From positions 1-41,950 of the forward strand of contig CAJMON010000021.1 of assembly GCA_905214955.1 (NCBI GenBank): a stretch of 41,950 nucleotides of DNA. The letters run 5' to 3'. This document shows positions 17,797 through 26,515 of the stretch, piece by piece. The stretch's first letter is position 1. Every line of letters begins with the position of its first letter. Source of the DNA: an uncultured bacterium (GTDB lineage Bacteria > Bacillota > Clostridia > Lachnospirales > Lachnospiraceae). The translations under genes and the position numbers were made by a program. The notes below the pieces were generated by a model. The model had not been told where the DNA came from. It searched no databases and was given only the letters and a program-made list of their open reading frames with translations.

Positions 17797-19335
17797 TTAA
17801 GCCTCCTTCTGTACTTCTTCCGGATCCTGCTTTAATCCAAGCATATACAAACCCAGTTCTTCATCCGTTGTCTCTGCCACGTTTTCAACGGCTCCCACCG
17901 TCCTGCCCTGGCAGAATACCAGGATCCGGTCACTTAAAGCTTTTAGCTCCGCAAGGTCGGCACTTACCAGAATCAGGGATTTGCCTTCATCCCGCATTTT
18001 TAAAATCTTCTTGTGGATAAATTCCATGGCTCCTACATCCACACCTCTTGTGGGCTGGTTCAGCACAATCACATCCGCTCCTGCCGTAAACTCTCTTGCC
18101 ACGATGGCCTTCTGGACATTTCCTCCGGAAAGGCTTTTGATGGGAATATCCAGACTGGCTGTCTTTACTTTATAATCCCGCACGCAGGTCTGGCAGTACT
18201 CTTCGATGGCTTTTTTCTTCAGCACACCCTTTCTGGCAAACCGTTTCATTCCCACTGCAATCAGGTTATCCCGGACACTCATAAGGGGCGCACAGCCATC
18301 CAGATTCCGGTCCTCCGGCACATGGGCAATTCCAAGATCCCGGTCTTCCGAAATACTGGTCCTGCATAAATCCCTGCCCTGGTACAAAATAGAGCCGCTT
18401 TCTGCTTTTCTGTTCCCTGTCAGGATTTCCATGGCTTCTTTCTGTCCATTTCCCTCAATTCCTGCGATTCCCAGAATTTCTCCCTTTCTCAGGAAAAAGT
18501 TCAGATTGTCCAGTTTTTTTGTCCCAAACCGGTCCGTGTAGTTTAAGTTTTTCACGGTCAGGATGGGTTCCCCTTTTTCTTTTTCTGTTTTTTCGTAGGA
18601 AAGTTTTACATCTCTTCCCACCATCATTCTGGAAATTTCTTCTGTGGTCACATCCGAAACCCTGCAGGTTGCAATGGATTTTCCGTCTTTTAATACGGTG
18701 AGACGGTCACAGATCTGTTTCACTTCCTGAAGCTTATGAGAAATGAAGATAATGGTATAGCCTTCCTTTTTCAGGTTCAGAAGCTGCTCAAACAATTCTT
18801 CCGTCTCCTGGGGTGCCAGCACAGCAGTGGGTTCATCCAGAATGATAATCTTTGCCCCACGGTACATGGTCTTCAGGATTTCCAGTTTCTGCTTCATTCC
18901 AATGGAAATGTCCCGCACCCGTTTTTCTGCATCCACGTGAAGGTTGTATTTCCTGGAAATCTCTTCCGTCTCCTGAATTGCTTTTTTTCGGTCCAGGAAC
19001 AGTCCTCTTTTCTGTTCAATGCCAAGCACCAGATTTTCCGCCACGGTCAGAGACGGTACCAGCATCATATGCTGGTGTACCATTCCGATCCCGGCCCGGA
19101 TTGCATCGGTACTGGAGCGGAAATGGACTTCTTTTCCATTCAGAAATACTTTTCCGCTGGTAATCTCTTCAATTCCGAACAGCATTTTCATCAATGTAGA
19201 TTTGCCAGCGCCGTTTTCTCCTACCAGCGCGTGGATTTCTCCTCTGTCAATGCTGAAATTTACTTTGTAATTCGCCAGAACGCCGCCTGGATAAATCTTT
19301 GTCAGGTCTTCTACCCTTAAAATTTCCTCACTCAT
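17797..19335 (-). CDS. Double-domain ABC ATPase of the nucleoside importer
   Basis: A 512-residue protein with two fused nucleotide-binding domains, as in NupO/YufO and sugar ATPases such as RbsA. The first domain has Walker A GENGAGKSTLMK (about residues 39-50), signature ISIGMKQKLEILK and Walker B IIILDEPTAVLAP. In the second domain Walker A is altered (GIEGNGQKE), the signature is LSGGNVQKAIVARE and Walker B reads VIVLNQPTRGVD, with Asn in place of the usual Asp. Such degeneration of the second site is common in this family. It precedes both permeases. Confidence 0.93.
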   Translation of the reverse strand: MSEEILRVEDLTKIYPGGVLANYKVNFSIDRGEIHALVGENGAGKSTLMKMLFGIEEITSGKVFLNGKEVHFRSSTDAIRAGIGMVHQHMMLVPSLTVAENLVLGIEQKRGLFLDRKKAIQETEEISRKYNLHVDAEKRVRDISIGMKQKLEILKTMYRGAKIIILDEPTAVLAPQETEELFEQLLNLKKEGYTIIFISHKLQEVKQICDRLTVLKDGKSIATCRVSDVTTEEISRMMVGRDVKLSYEKTEKEKGEPILTVKNLNYTDRFGTKKLDNLNFFLRKGEILGIAGIEGNGQKEAMEILTGNRKAESGSILYQGRDLCRTSISEDRDLGIAHVPEDRNLDGCAPLMSVRDNLIAVGMKRFARKGVLKKKAIEEYCQTCVRDYKVKTASLDIPIKSLSGGNVQKAIVAREFTAGADVIVLNQPTRGVDVGAMEFIHKKILKMRDEGKSLILVSADLAELKALSDRILVFCQGRTVGAVENVAETTDEELGLYMLGLKQDPEEVQKEA

Positions 19336-19356
19336 ATGTCTTTTCCTTATCTGCTG

Positions 19357-20637
19357 TCAAGATTTTTCGGCATGAAGCCAGTTGTCCAGATAAAACTGTT
19401 TCCGCTGTGCGTAATCTTTTCTGCGTACCTGTTTTTTCGGATCCTCTAGAATGTCTTTCACTGTCCGAAGCACTACCTCTGCCGTATAAAGATATGCATT
19501 TTCTTCATCTACAATCTCAAATTCACTGCTATGGATCCGCCCCTTCATACCGGAAAAGCCAAACTGCACACAGGGCAGCAGATATCCAAGATCTCCGATG
19601 TCCCCGGAGGCACCCGATATGACTCCTTTTACAATTTTCTCATCCGGACAGATCTTACGCATATTCTCATAAATCACCTGATTGATCTCATCGGACTGTT
19701 TCAGCGGCATGTAGCCGGTCTTATCTTCCACCGTACAGGTCATTCCCAAAGCCTTTGCACTGTAAATGGCACAGTCATCGAACTTTCCGGACGCTTCCAG
19801 AAGTGCCTCCAGTGTATTGGCACGAATGTAGGTCTCCATCACCACTTCTTCCGGAATCACATTGACGCTTCCTCCGGAAGAGGTAAGCACCGGATGAATG
19901 CTGACACCGTCTTCTCTGGCAAACTGGTCTTTCATAAAAGCAATGGCATTCATGCATAAAGAAGCTGCGTGGAGGGCATTTCTTCCAAGATGAGGCGCTG
20001 CCCCGGAATGGGACGCTTTTCCATGAAAGGTCACTTTTTTTGCAAGAAATCCTGCAAGTGTAGAGCCAACGTCAAAGAGTGTGCCGGTTTCTCCGTTGAT
20101 ATGCATACTGATCACACAGTCTGCATCATCAAATACACCATCCGCAATCATATTCTGTTTTCCGGAATAATAGCGGATCTTTCCTTCTTTTATCAGCTGG
20201 TTTCGATAATCAAAATCAATAAATTCTTCTGCAGGTGTGGCAAGAAAGCTGACCTTCCCTCCTGTCTTTTCCGGAATCTGAAGATCCTTCAGGATTTTCA
20301 GCACATACGCCATGACAGATGTCTGAATGCTGTGCCCGCAGGAGTGAAACGGATAGCGTCCGGTTCCCTGATTCACATACAATGCATCCATGTCAGCTGC
20401 CAGTACAATATGGTATCCGCCTTCTTTTCCGATGGAAGCTTTTAATCCGGTAAAGGCAATTCCTTTTTCTACTTTGATATTTTCCTGCAACAAAAAAGAA
20501 GCAAGAATCTTCCCTGATTCTACTTCCTGAAATCCTGGTTCCGGGCATTGAAACAGCCTTGTTCCAAGTGTTATGATGTTTTCTTTTTCGGCTCTTAAAG
20601 CCTGACTAATAGGGTCTTTTTGTTTTTCTGCTGACAT
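19357..20637 (-). CDS. M20 family metallopeptidase/amidohydrolase
   Basis: A 426-residue zinc-dependent hydrolase of the M20 (AbgB/HipO-like) family. Metal-binding and catalytic regions are visible: ADMDALYV (about residue 82), CGHSIQTSV (about 99-107), ATPAEEF (about 133) and SGASGDIGDL near residue 350. It is the first gene of the operon with the nucleoside-type importer, just after the promoter at 20699-20728. This suggests it acts on a compound the importer brings in, or on a related amide, but the substrate is unknown. Confidence 0.88.
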   Translation of the reverse strand: MSAEKQKDPISQALRAEKENIITLGTRLFQCPEPGFQEVESGKILASFLLQENIKVEKGIAFTGLKASIGKEGGYHIVLAADMDALYVNQGTGRYPFHSCGHSIQTSVMAYVLKILKDLQIPEKTGGKVSFLATPAEEFIDFDYRNQLIKEGKIRYYSGKQNMIADGVFDDADCVISMHINGETGTLFDVGSTLAGFLAKKVTFHGKASHSGAAPHLGRNALHAASLCMNAIAFMKDQFAREDGVSIHPVLTSSGGSVNVIPEEVVMETYIRANTLEALLEASGKFDDCAIYSAKALGMTCTVEDKTGYMPLKQSDEINQVIYENMRKICPDEKIVKGVISGASGDIGDLGYLLPCVQFGFSGMKGRIHSSEFEIVDEENAYLYTAEVVLRTVKDILEDPKKQVRRKDYAQRKQFYLDNWLHAEKS

Positions 20638-20698
20638 TTTTTCGTTTCCTTCTCGCTGTAAAAGACATCACATATTTTTTCATATTTCACATTGGGTT

Positions 20699-20728
20699 AG
20701 TATAATACCATTTATTTTTCTTTGTCAA
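20699..20728 (-). promoter_or_regulatory. Sigma-A promoter of the M20/nucleoside-importer/tatD operon
   Basis: On the minus strand, TTGACA (20723-20728) and TATACT (20699-20704) have an 18-base spacer. It lies about 60 bases ahead of the M20 gene. Confidence 0.85.
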
Positions 20729-20737
20729 TAGAAAGAT

Positions 20738-20773
20738 CAAAAAGCAGAATGCATATCAGCACTCTGCTTTTTG
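20738..20773 (-). terminator. Rho-independent terminator after the aminopeptidase P gene
   Basis: An 11-bp perfect stem (arms 20738-20748 and 20763-20773) with a T run inside the 3' arm on the minus strand. It lies between the aminopeptidase gene and the next promoter. Confidence 0.82.
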
Positions 20774-20817
20774 AAAATAGAATTTTCAAATTTGGCCCCT
20801 GTTTTTGCAGAAATCTG

Positions 20818-22611
20818 TCAGATTTCTCTGGTTGCTTCCTTTAACCACTCTTTCTCTTCTTCATTCAGAGAAGGAGAAATGGTTTCGTATACCTGTTTGT
20901 GGTAAGCATTTAACAGTTCCCGTTCTTTTGCTGTCATCTGCTCCGGAATCACGCCATCCAGATCAAACGGTACCATGGTCAGATGCTCAAAGCACATAAA
21001 CTGGCCAAAAGCATTTTCTTCTGCTTTTTTGCACACCAGCAGATTCTCGTGGCGGATGCCGTAAGCACCTTCTACGTAATAGCCCGGCTCGTCAGAGGTA
21101 ATCATACCCTCCTCAAAGACCGTAGCCGGACGCTGTCCCGGAAGCACTCTCCAGCGGAAGCTGTTTGGTCCCTCATGAACGCTTAAATAATATCCAACCC
21201 CATGGCCGGTTCCGTGGTTGAAGTCTTCTCCTCTCTCCCACAGCGGCTGTCTTGCCAGGTAATCTAAGTTCTGGCCAGTACAGCCATAGCGGAACTTGGC
21301 GTCACCTAAATTTAACATTCCCCGCAGGACTGCCGTAAAATGCACTTTTTCATCTTCTGTCAGAGGTCCCATGACAACGGTTCTGGTGGTGTCAGTGGTT
21401 CCCTCCAGATAATGTCCGCCGGTATCTGCCAGTAAAAATCCCTTCTGCTCAATAGGCACATCAGTCTCTTCGGTAGCAGAATAGTGGTTCATGGCAGCAT
21501 GTTCTCCATACGAAACAATAGGATCAAAGCTGTTGCCAAGGAAATGCTCCTGCTCTTTGCGGAAGCTGTAAAGCTTGTCTGTTACACTTAATTCCGTCAT
21601 AGGCACTTTGCCAATGTTCTTTTTCAGCCAACAGATAAACTTTGTCAGGGCAATGCCATCACGGATATGGGCTTTTTTCATATTTTCCACTTCCACCGGA
21701 TTCTTGATGGCCTTTGGAAGCAGGGTCAGATTCTGCTCATCGCAAATAATGGCTCCCTGGCTGATGTTCTGAAGCAGGAGGTAGTTGACTTTTTCTTTGT
21801 CCAGCACCACTTTGGTTCCCTTGCGGATTCCTTTTACTTCCTCATAAATCTGCTCATAAGGATGTAAGGTTACGCCGTCTGCTGCCAATTTGTCCTGGAT
21901 TTCCTGGGGAAATGCCTTTTTGTCAGCAAACAGAAGAATCTCTTTTTCTGTCATCATCAGATAAGCCAGAACTACCGGGCAGCAGTGAATATCGTTTCCA
22001 CGGATGTTTAACAGCCAGGCAATGTCTTCCAGAGAAGTCAGAAGGAACAGATCCTTCTCTTCTTTTTTCATCAGGTCACGGATTTCCTGGCACTTATCTG
22101 CGCGGCTCTTTCCGCTCCACATGATGTCAAGCTCCCACACCGGCTCACAGGACATAGCCGGACGGTCTTCCCAGATTTCTCCGATCAGGTCTTCCTCACA
22201 GGAAATTTCCACACCCTTGTGTTCCAGTTTTTCCACCAGCTTTTCGGTTCTGGCTGCTGCCATGGTTCTGCCGTCAAACCCCAAGCACTGTCCCATGCTT
22301 AAATGGTTCTCCAGGAATTCATCTACCGTAGGAACTCCCGGCTCTCCCATTTTAAACAGAGTCACACCGCTTCCTGCAATCTGGCGTTCTGCCTGGATAA
22401 AATACCGGCCATCTGTCCACAGGCCTGCCATATCCTGCATAATCACTGCGGTTCCTGCAGACCCAGTAAAATCGGTGATATATTTCCGGCACTTAAAAAA
22501 CTCTCCCACATACTCAGAGCAGTGGTAATCGTCTGTAGGCACCAGATAAGCGTCTACGTTTTTTTCCTTCATCACTGCACGGAGCTTTTCAATTCTCTCG
22601 CTGACTGTCAT
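20818..22611 (-). CDS. Aminopeptidase P family (Xaa-Pro aminopeptidase)
   Basis: A 597-residue cytoplasmic metallopeptidase that removes N-terminal residues preceding proline. Two creatinase-like N-terminal domains are followed by an M24 pita-bread domain. The metal ligands are visible in order: DTGGHYLEGTTDTTRT (two Asp, about residues 394-406), HGTGHGVGYYL (His), DEPGYYVEG (Glu) and GIRHENL (Glu). The length, about 600, is that of the long eukaryote-like aminopeptidase P form. It is probably monocistronic, ending at the terminator at 20738-20773. Confidence 0.95.
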   Translation of the reverse strand: MTVSERIEKLRAVMKEKNVDAYLVPTDDYHCSEYVGEFFKCRKYITDFTGSAGTAVIMQDMAGLWTDGRYFIQAERQIAGSGVTLFKMGEPGVPTVDEFLENHLSMGQCLGFDGRTMAAARTEKLVEKLEHKGVEISCEEDLIGEIWEDRPAMSCEPVWELDIMWSGKSRADKCQEIRDLMKKEEKDLFLLTSLEDIAWLLNIRGNDIHCCPVVLAYLMMTEKEILLFADKKAFPQEIQDKLAADGVTLHPYEQIYEEVKGIRKGTKVVLDKEKVNYLLLQNISQGAIICDEQNLTLLPKAIKNPVEVENMKKAHIRDGIALTKFICWLKKNIGKVPMTELSVTDKLYSFRKEQEHFLGNSFDPIVSYGEHAAMNHYSATEETDVPIEQKGFLLADTGGHYLEGTTDTTRTVVMGPLTEDEKVHFTAVLRGMLNLGDAKFRYGCTGQNLDYLARQPLWERGEDFNHGTGHGVGYYLSVHEGPNSFRWRVLPGQRPATVFEEGMITSDEPGYYVEGAYGIRHENLLVCKKAEENAFGQFMCFEHLTMVPFDLDGVIPEQMTAKERELLNAYHKQVYETISPSLNEEEKEWLKEATREI

Positions 22612-22657
22612 CGCAATTCTGTCCTTCTTTCTTGTAATTTCGTCATTAAAAATATTT

Positions 22658-22689
22658 AAAACATCTCCGTTTTCACAGAGGTATGTTTT
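22658..22689 (-). terminator. Rho-independent terminator after the HAD gene
   Basis: A stem of seven bases (arms 22658-22664 and 22683-22689) extended by CTC/GAG pairing, beginning right at the HAD stop. On the minus strand it is followed by an AT-rich T run. Confidence 0.75.
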
Positions 22690-23475
22690 CTAAATCAGTC
22701 CAAAATGCCGGCAGGCATTCCAGATGCCGTTTTCTTTTAGCGGGGTGGTCACATAGTCTGCCGCATCTTTTGCAGCCTGAGTACCGTTTCCCATAGCCAC
22801 TGCCGTTTTGGCCGCTTCAAACATGCCAAGATCGTTGACACTGTCTCCAAATGCAAAGGTATCTTCCAGAGAAATCCCAAGCATTTCGCAGGTTCTCTGG
22901 ATCCCGGTTCCTTTGTGGAATCCTTTGGGCACCATCTCGGCCACAAAAGGATTGTGGATCATAAAATCAAAATCCAGACTCAATGCCTGAAAGCAGGCCT
23001 CTCTGTCCGGCGAATCTGTGGCACAGGACAGCTTGGAAATCTCCCATTCTCCCCAATGCTCCGTAATCCCAATGAGACGCTCTCCAAGCTCTGCATTTAA
23101 CTTTTTCCCATAATAATCATTCTGGAAATCTTTCTGATCCATATAAATATAGGTTCTGCCCTCCAGGATGGGACGAAATCCATACCTGCGCACAGTTTCC
23201 ACCGTCTTTACTGCCAGTTCTTTTTCCATCTGGTGATAGAAAACCACCCGGTCCTGATATTCAATCATAGTACCGCATCCGGACACAATCCCATCAAATC
23301 CAATCTCCAGCAGGGACGGATTCTGAATATAGGCTCTGGTTCTTCCGCTGCACAAAAAAGCCAGGTTCCCATTTTCCCGGAGTTTCCGTATGGCTTCCAC
23401 GGTACTTTCCGGAATCTCATTACAGCTGTCCCACAGCGTTCCATCAATATCAAAAAAAGCTGCTTTTCCTGCCAT
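22690..23475 (-). CDS. HAD superfamily (Cof-type) phosphatase
   Basis: A 261-residue haloacid-dehalogenase-like hydrolase of the Cof/YbiV class (IIB), which dephosphorylates small phosphosugars or cofactors. Motif I is FFDIDGTLWDS (about residues 7-17), motif II is CSGRTRAYI (about 41-49), and motif IV is FGDSVNDLGMFEAA (about 212-225). The exact substrate cannot be read from the sequence. It is divergent from the marR-like gene and sits downstream of its own short leader. Confidence 0.92.
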   Translation of the reverse strand: MAGKAAFFDIDGTLWDSCNEIPESTVEAIRKLRENGNLAFLCSGRTRAYIQNPSLLEIGFDGIVSGCGTMIEYQDRVVFYHQMEKELAVKTVETVRRYGFRPILEGRTYIYMDQKDFQNDYYGKKLNAELGERLIGITEHWGEWEISKLSCATDSPDREACFQALSLDFDFMIHNPFVAEMVPKGFHKGTGIQRTCEMLGISLEDTFAFGDSVNDLGMFEAAKTAVAMGNGTQAAKDAADYVTTPLKENGIWNACRHFGLI

Positions 23476-23564
23476 TTTTCACCTCGTCTTATGTTTTTCA
23501 ACATTTTTCGCAACTGTAGTCTATCTTATCATATCTGCATCCGTTTTTCCATATGCTTTTTTCC

Positions 23565-23593
23565 TTGACATTTTCGGAATATTATTCTAATAT
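23565..23593 (+). promoter_or_regulatory. Sigma-A promoter of the marR-tauE pair
   Basis: Consensus TTGACA (23565-23570), a 17-base spacer, and TAATAT (23588-23593). The MarR start lies 40 bases downstream. Confidence 0.88.
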
Positions 23594-23597
23594 TAGA
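23586..23597. promoter_or_regulatory. Palindromic operator candidate over the marR -10 box
   Basis: TCTAATATTAGA is a perfect 12-base palindrome that covers the whole -10 box. A MarR-type dimer bound here would block RNA polymerase, so autoregulation is likely but inferred. Confidence 0.65.
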
Positions 23598-23633
23598 CTA
23601 TTCAATTTTAGAGTAAAGAAGGTGATCCATTTT

Positions 23634-24062
23634 ATGAATCCGTTAGACATTGTTTCTCTCAATACCATAGCTTCCAAACTTTATGAGAATGTCTGCCGCC
23701 CCATCTGCAGAAAATACGACCTGAATCAGACCTGTTTCGATGTAATTCTGTTTCTCGCCAACAATCCATCCCACAACACCGCCAGGGATCTGTGTGAACT
23801 GCGGGGCATCCGCACGGGAAATGCTTCCGTTGCCATTGAAACTCTGGCAAAGCGCGGTTTTTTAACCAGATCCCAAGACTCTTCTGACCGGCGCATCCAG
23901 CGCCTGATTCTTACTGATCTGGCAGATCCTGTTACAGAAGAAGGCCGCCTGGCCCAGGAGGAGTTTGGCACACTCCTTAACGCTGGCATTTCTCATGCCG
24001 ATCTGGAACAGGCCTGGCATGTCCTTCAAAAAATCCAGCAGAACATTTTATCTAATCTTTAA
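23634..24062 (+). CDS. MarR family transcriptional regulator
   Basis: A 142-residue winged-helix protein. The helix-turn-helix lies at about residues 44-75, and the wing region contains SQDSSDRRIQRLILT (about 84-98), with the Asp-Arg-Arg typical of MarR proteins. An upstream extension to 23553 was rejected because it runs through the promoter; the chosen ATG has AAGGTGAT upstream. It is followed 18 bases later by a TauE/SafE transporter and has a palindrome over its own -10 box. The likely job is ligand-responsive control of itself and that transporter. Confidence 0.92.
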   Translation: MNPLDIVSLNTIASKLYENVCRPICRKYDLNQTCFDVILFLANNPSHNTARDLCELRGIRTGNASVAIETLAKRGFLTRSQDSSDRRIQRLILTDLADPVTEEGRLAQEEFGTLLNAGISHADLEQAWHVLQKIQQNILSNL

Positions 24063-24080
24063 CCAGAAAGGAGCATCTTT

Positions 24081-24851
24081 ATGCTTACTACCATTCTTGT
24101 CTGCATTCTTGCCGGCCTCGGTGCCGGTCTTGGCACCGGTTTTGCCGGAATGAGTGCCGCCGCTGTCATCAGCCCCATGCTCATCACCTTCCTTGGCATG
24201 GAACCTTACCAGGCCATCGGAATCGCTCTCGCCAGTGATGTGCTGGCCAGTGCTGTCTCCGCTTATGAATATGGAAAAAACAAAAACCTGGATATTAAAA
24301 ACGGGCTTGTGATGATGTTTACGGTTATGATTTTTACCTTCATTGCCAGCTTTCTTTCCAAATTTATTTCTGGAAATACCATGGGCAGCTTTTCCACTGT
24401 TATGACCATGCTTCTTGGAATCAAATTTATTGTAAAACCTGTCATGACCACCAAGGAAACTATGATGGCCGTTGACAAAAAGACCCGGATCATCCAGTCC
24501 ATTCTCTGCGGAATCATCATCGGCCTGATCTGCGGCTTTGTGGGAGCCGGCGGCGGCATGATGATGCTTTTGATCCTCACCTCCGTTCTTGGCTACGAGC
24601 TGAAAACCGCCGTTGGCACCAGTGTATTCATCATGACCTTTACCGCATTTACCGGCGCTGCCAGTCATTTTTATCTGGGCGGAATGCCGGATATCACTGT
24701 ACTGCTTCTGTGCATGGCAAGCACCCTGTTCTTCGCCAGAGTCGCTGCCGTCTTTGCCAACAAAGCTTCTGCAAAGACTCTGAACCGTGCCCTGGGAATT
24801 GTGCTCACCGTCCTCGGCGCAGTGATTATCGTGGTGAAATTCTTCCAATAA
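24081..24851 (+). CDS. TauE/SafE family sulfite/sulfonate exporter-like protein
   Basis: A 256-residue membrane protein with about eight spans. It shows the two repeated glycine-rich helices of the TauE/SafE family (GLGAGLGTGFAGMSAAAV near residue 13 and GLICGFVGAGGGMMMLL near residue 147). Members move sulfite, sulfoacetate and other small anions. AAAGGAG precedes the ATG. It shares a transcript with the MarR gene ahead, which suggests induction by its substrate; the anion is unknown. Confidence 0.9.
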   Translation: MLTTILVCILAGLGAGLGTGFAGMSAAAVISPMLITFLGMEPYQAIGIALASDVLASAVSAYEYGKNKNLDIKNGLVMMFTVMIFTFIASFLSKFISGNTMGSFSTVMTMLLGIKFIVKPVMTTKETMMAVDKKTRIIQSILCGIIIGLICGFVGAGGGMMMLLILTSVLGYELKTAVGTSVFIMTFTAFTGAASHFYLGGMPDITVLLLCMASTLFFARVAAVFANKASAKTLNRALGIVLTVLGAVIIVVKFFQ

Positions 24852-24858
24852 ACGAACA

Positions 24859-24926
24859 TGCCGCCTGATGGCGGCACAACCATACATGAAAGTCAGCTGC
24901 TGCGCACCTTTGCGCTCCCGCAGCTG
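24859..24926. repeat. Two GC-rich hairpins between tauE and the uracil permease gene
   Basis: The first is a perfect 7-bp stem with a TGAT loop (24859-24876). The second is a nested hairpin with 7-bp outer arms (24894-24900 and 24920-24926) and an inner GCGCA/TGCGC stem. Neither has a clear T run on the plus strand, so they may be a weak terminator or an mRNA 3' end structure. The rest of the gap to 25053 holds only the permease promoter and ribosome binding site. Confidence 0.6.
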
Positions 24927-24988
24927 CCGCCGCATTCGTAGTAAATTTTACATTTTTCACATTTTTCTCTTCCTGGGCCGATCACATA

Positions 24989-25017
24989 TTGACGAATTGG
25001 CACAAACGCGATATGCT
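24989..25017 (+). promoter_or_regulatory. Sigma-A promoter of the uracil permease gene
   Basis: TTGACG (24989-24994), a 17-base spacer and TATGCT (25012-25017). The start codon lies 37 bases downstream. No PyrR-binding loop or purine riboswitch was recognised in the short leader. Confidence 0.8.
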
Positions 25018-25053
25018 GAACAAGATAAAAATTTTGAAGGAGGTCCATGCAAA

Positions 25054-26436
25054 ATGGATGAAAAAAGTGTGATCATCAAAGATGCCCGGACACTGGGTAT
25101 CCCCAAGATGCTTCTTCTTGGGCTGCAGCACATGTTTGCCATGTTTGGAGCCACCATTCTGGTGCCGATTCTGGTAAACACCTATTTCAACGGAGAAGGA
25201 CTCTCGATTCAGGTAACTTTGATCTGCGCAGGATTTGGAACTTTATTTTTCCATCTCTGCTCAAAGCTGAAAGTACCTGCTTTTCTGGGTTCTTCTTTTG
25301 CATTTCTGGGAGGTTTCGCCACTGTTGCCAACCTGGATACCGGCATCTTTGCTGATATGACCATGGGTGAAAAACTTCCCTACGCCTGCGGCGGTATTGT
25401 AGTCGCCGGTCTGTTATACCTGATTCTGGCTCTGGTGATCCGTCTGGCAGGTGTGAAACGTGTCATGCATTATCTGCCTCCCGTTGTAACCGGTCCCATC
25501 ATCATCTGCATTGGTCTGTCCCTGGCTCCGTCAGCCATCTCCAATGCTTCCACAAACTGGCTGATCGCACTAATCGCACTTGGCACCATCATCGTCTTCA
25601 ACATCTGGGGAAAGGGCATGTTCAAGATCATCCCCATCCTCATGGGCGTTGTGATTTCCTATGCTGTGGCAGTCATTCTGCATCTTCTTGGAATCACCAA
25701 CCCGGACGGCAGTGCTATCTTAAACTTCTCCGGTATTGCTTCTGCTTCCTGGGTAGGACTTCCTCCTTTCCAGCTGTGCAAATTTAACCTGACTGCCATT
25801 CTGGTTATGGCTCCTATTGCCCTTGCTACCATGATGGAGCACATCGGCGATATGTCTGCCATCTCTGCAACTGTAGGAGAAAACTTCATTGCCAATCCAG
25901 GTCTTGATAAGACTCTGATCGGTGACGGTCTGGCAACCACCCTTTCTGCACTGGTGGGCGGTCCTGCAAACACCACTTATGGTGAAAACACCGGTGTTCT
26001 GGAACTGAGCCATGTCCATGATCCCAGAGTCATCCGCATCGCTGCTGTCTTTGCCATTATCTTAAGCTTCATTCCGAAAATGGCTGAAGTCATCGGTTCC
26101 ATGCCCTCTGCCATCATCGGCGGTGTCAGCTTCATGCTGTACGGAATGATTTCCGCCATCGGTGTCCGCAACGTGGTAGAAAACCATGTGGACCTGACAA
26201 AATCCAGAAACTTGGTAATTGCAGCTGTGATTCTGGTATGCGGCCTTGGTTTCTCTGATGGACTGACCTTCCACGTGTTCGGAACTTCCATCACTTTAAC
26301 CGGTCTGGCAATCGCTGCCCTTTCCGGCATCATCTTAAACGCCATCCTTCCTGGAAATGACTATGAGTTTGGTGCAGACTTAGAGGGCGATATCAACCGC
26401 GGTGTTGCCATCAACCCCACCCGCAAAAAGAAATAA
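25054..26436 (+). CDS. uraA: Uracil permease (NCS2 family)
   Basis: A 460-residue nucleobase:cation symporter of the NCS2/SLC23 family with about 14 hydrophobic segments. GLQHMFAMFGATILVP near the N-terminus and the substrate-site motif GGPANTTYGENTG (about residues 302-314) match uracil permeases (UraA/PyrP) better than xanthine permeases, where this motif differs. The start at 25054 is preferred to an upstream frame start at 24868 because GGAGG lies ten bases before it and the longer form would cover the promoter. A strong terminator follows. Confidence 0.92.
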   Translation: MDEKSVIIKDARTLGIPKMLLLGLQHMFAMFGATILVPILVNTYFNGEGLSIQVTLICAGFGTLFFHLCSKLKVPAFLGSSFAFLGGFATVANLDTGIFADMTMGEKLPYACGGIVVAGLLYLILALVIRLAGVKRVMHYLPPVVTGPIIICIGLSLAPSAISNASTNWLIALIALGTIIVFNIWGKGMFKIIPILMGVVISYAVAVILHLLGITNPDGSAILNFSGIASASWVGLPPFQLCKFNLTAILVMAPIALATMMEHIGDMSAISATVGENFIANPGLDKTLIGDGLATTLSALVGGPANTTYGENTGVLELSHVHDPRVIRIAAVFAIILSFIPKMAEVIGSMPSAIIGGVSFMLYGMISAIGVRNVVENHVDLTKSRNLVIAAVILVCGLGFSDGLTFHVFGTSITLTGLAIAALSGIILNAILPGNDYEFGADLEGDINRGVAINPTRKKK

Positions 26437-26454
26437 TTGAAAGAACTGCATACA

Positions 26455-26500
26455 AGAATCCCCCTGGAAATGGTTCTGTACCTCTTCCCAGGGGGATTCT
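26455..26500. terminator. Bidirectional rho-independent terminator
   Basis: A perfect 13-bp stem (arms 26455-26467 and 26488-26500) with a 20-base loop between the convergent uracil permease and the 65-residue gene. Confidence 0.85.
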
Positions 26501-26515
26501 TTCGTGTCTGTCTGT

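Noticed and set aside
24048..24935. Long minus-strand open frame (295 codons) opposite tauE
   Set aside because: His/Gly/Asp-rich low-quality translation with no ribosome binding site, antisense to a clear TauE/SafE membrane protein whose frame shows normal composition.
24927..25053. Purine riboswitch or PyrR attenuator before the uracil permease
   Set aside because: The conserved purine-aptamer loops are not present and only about 35 bases lie between the promoter and the start; a normal promoter explains the region.
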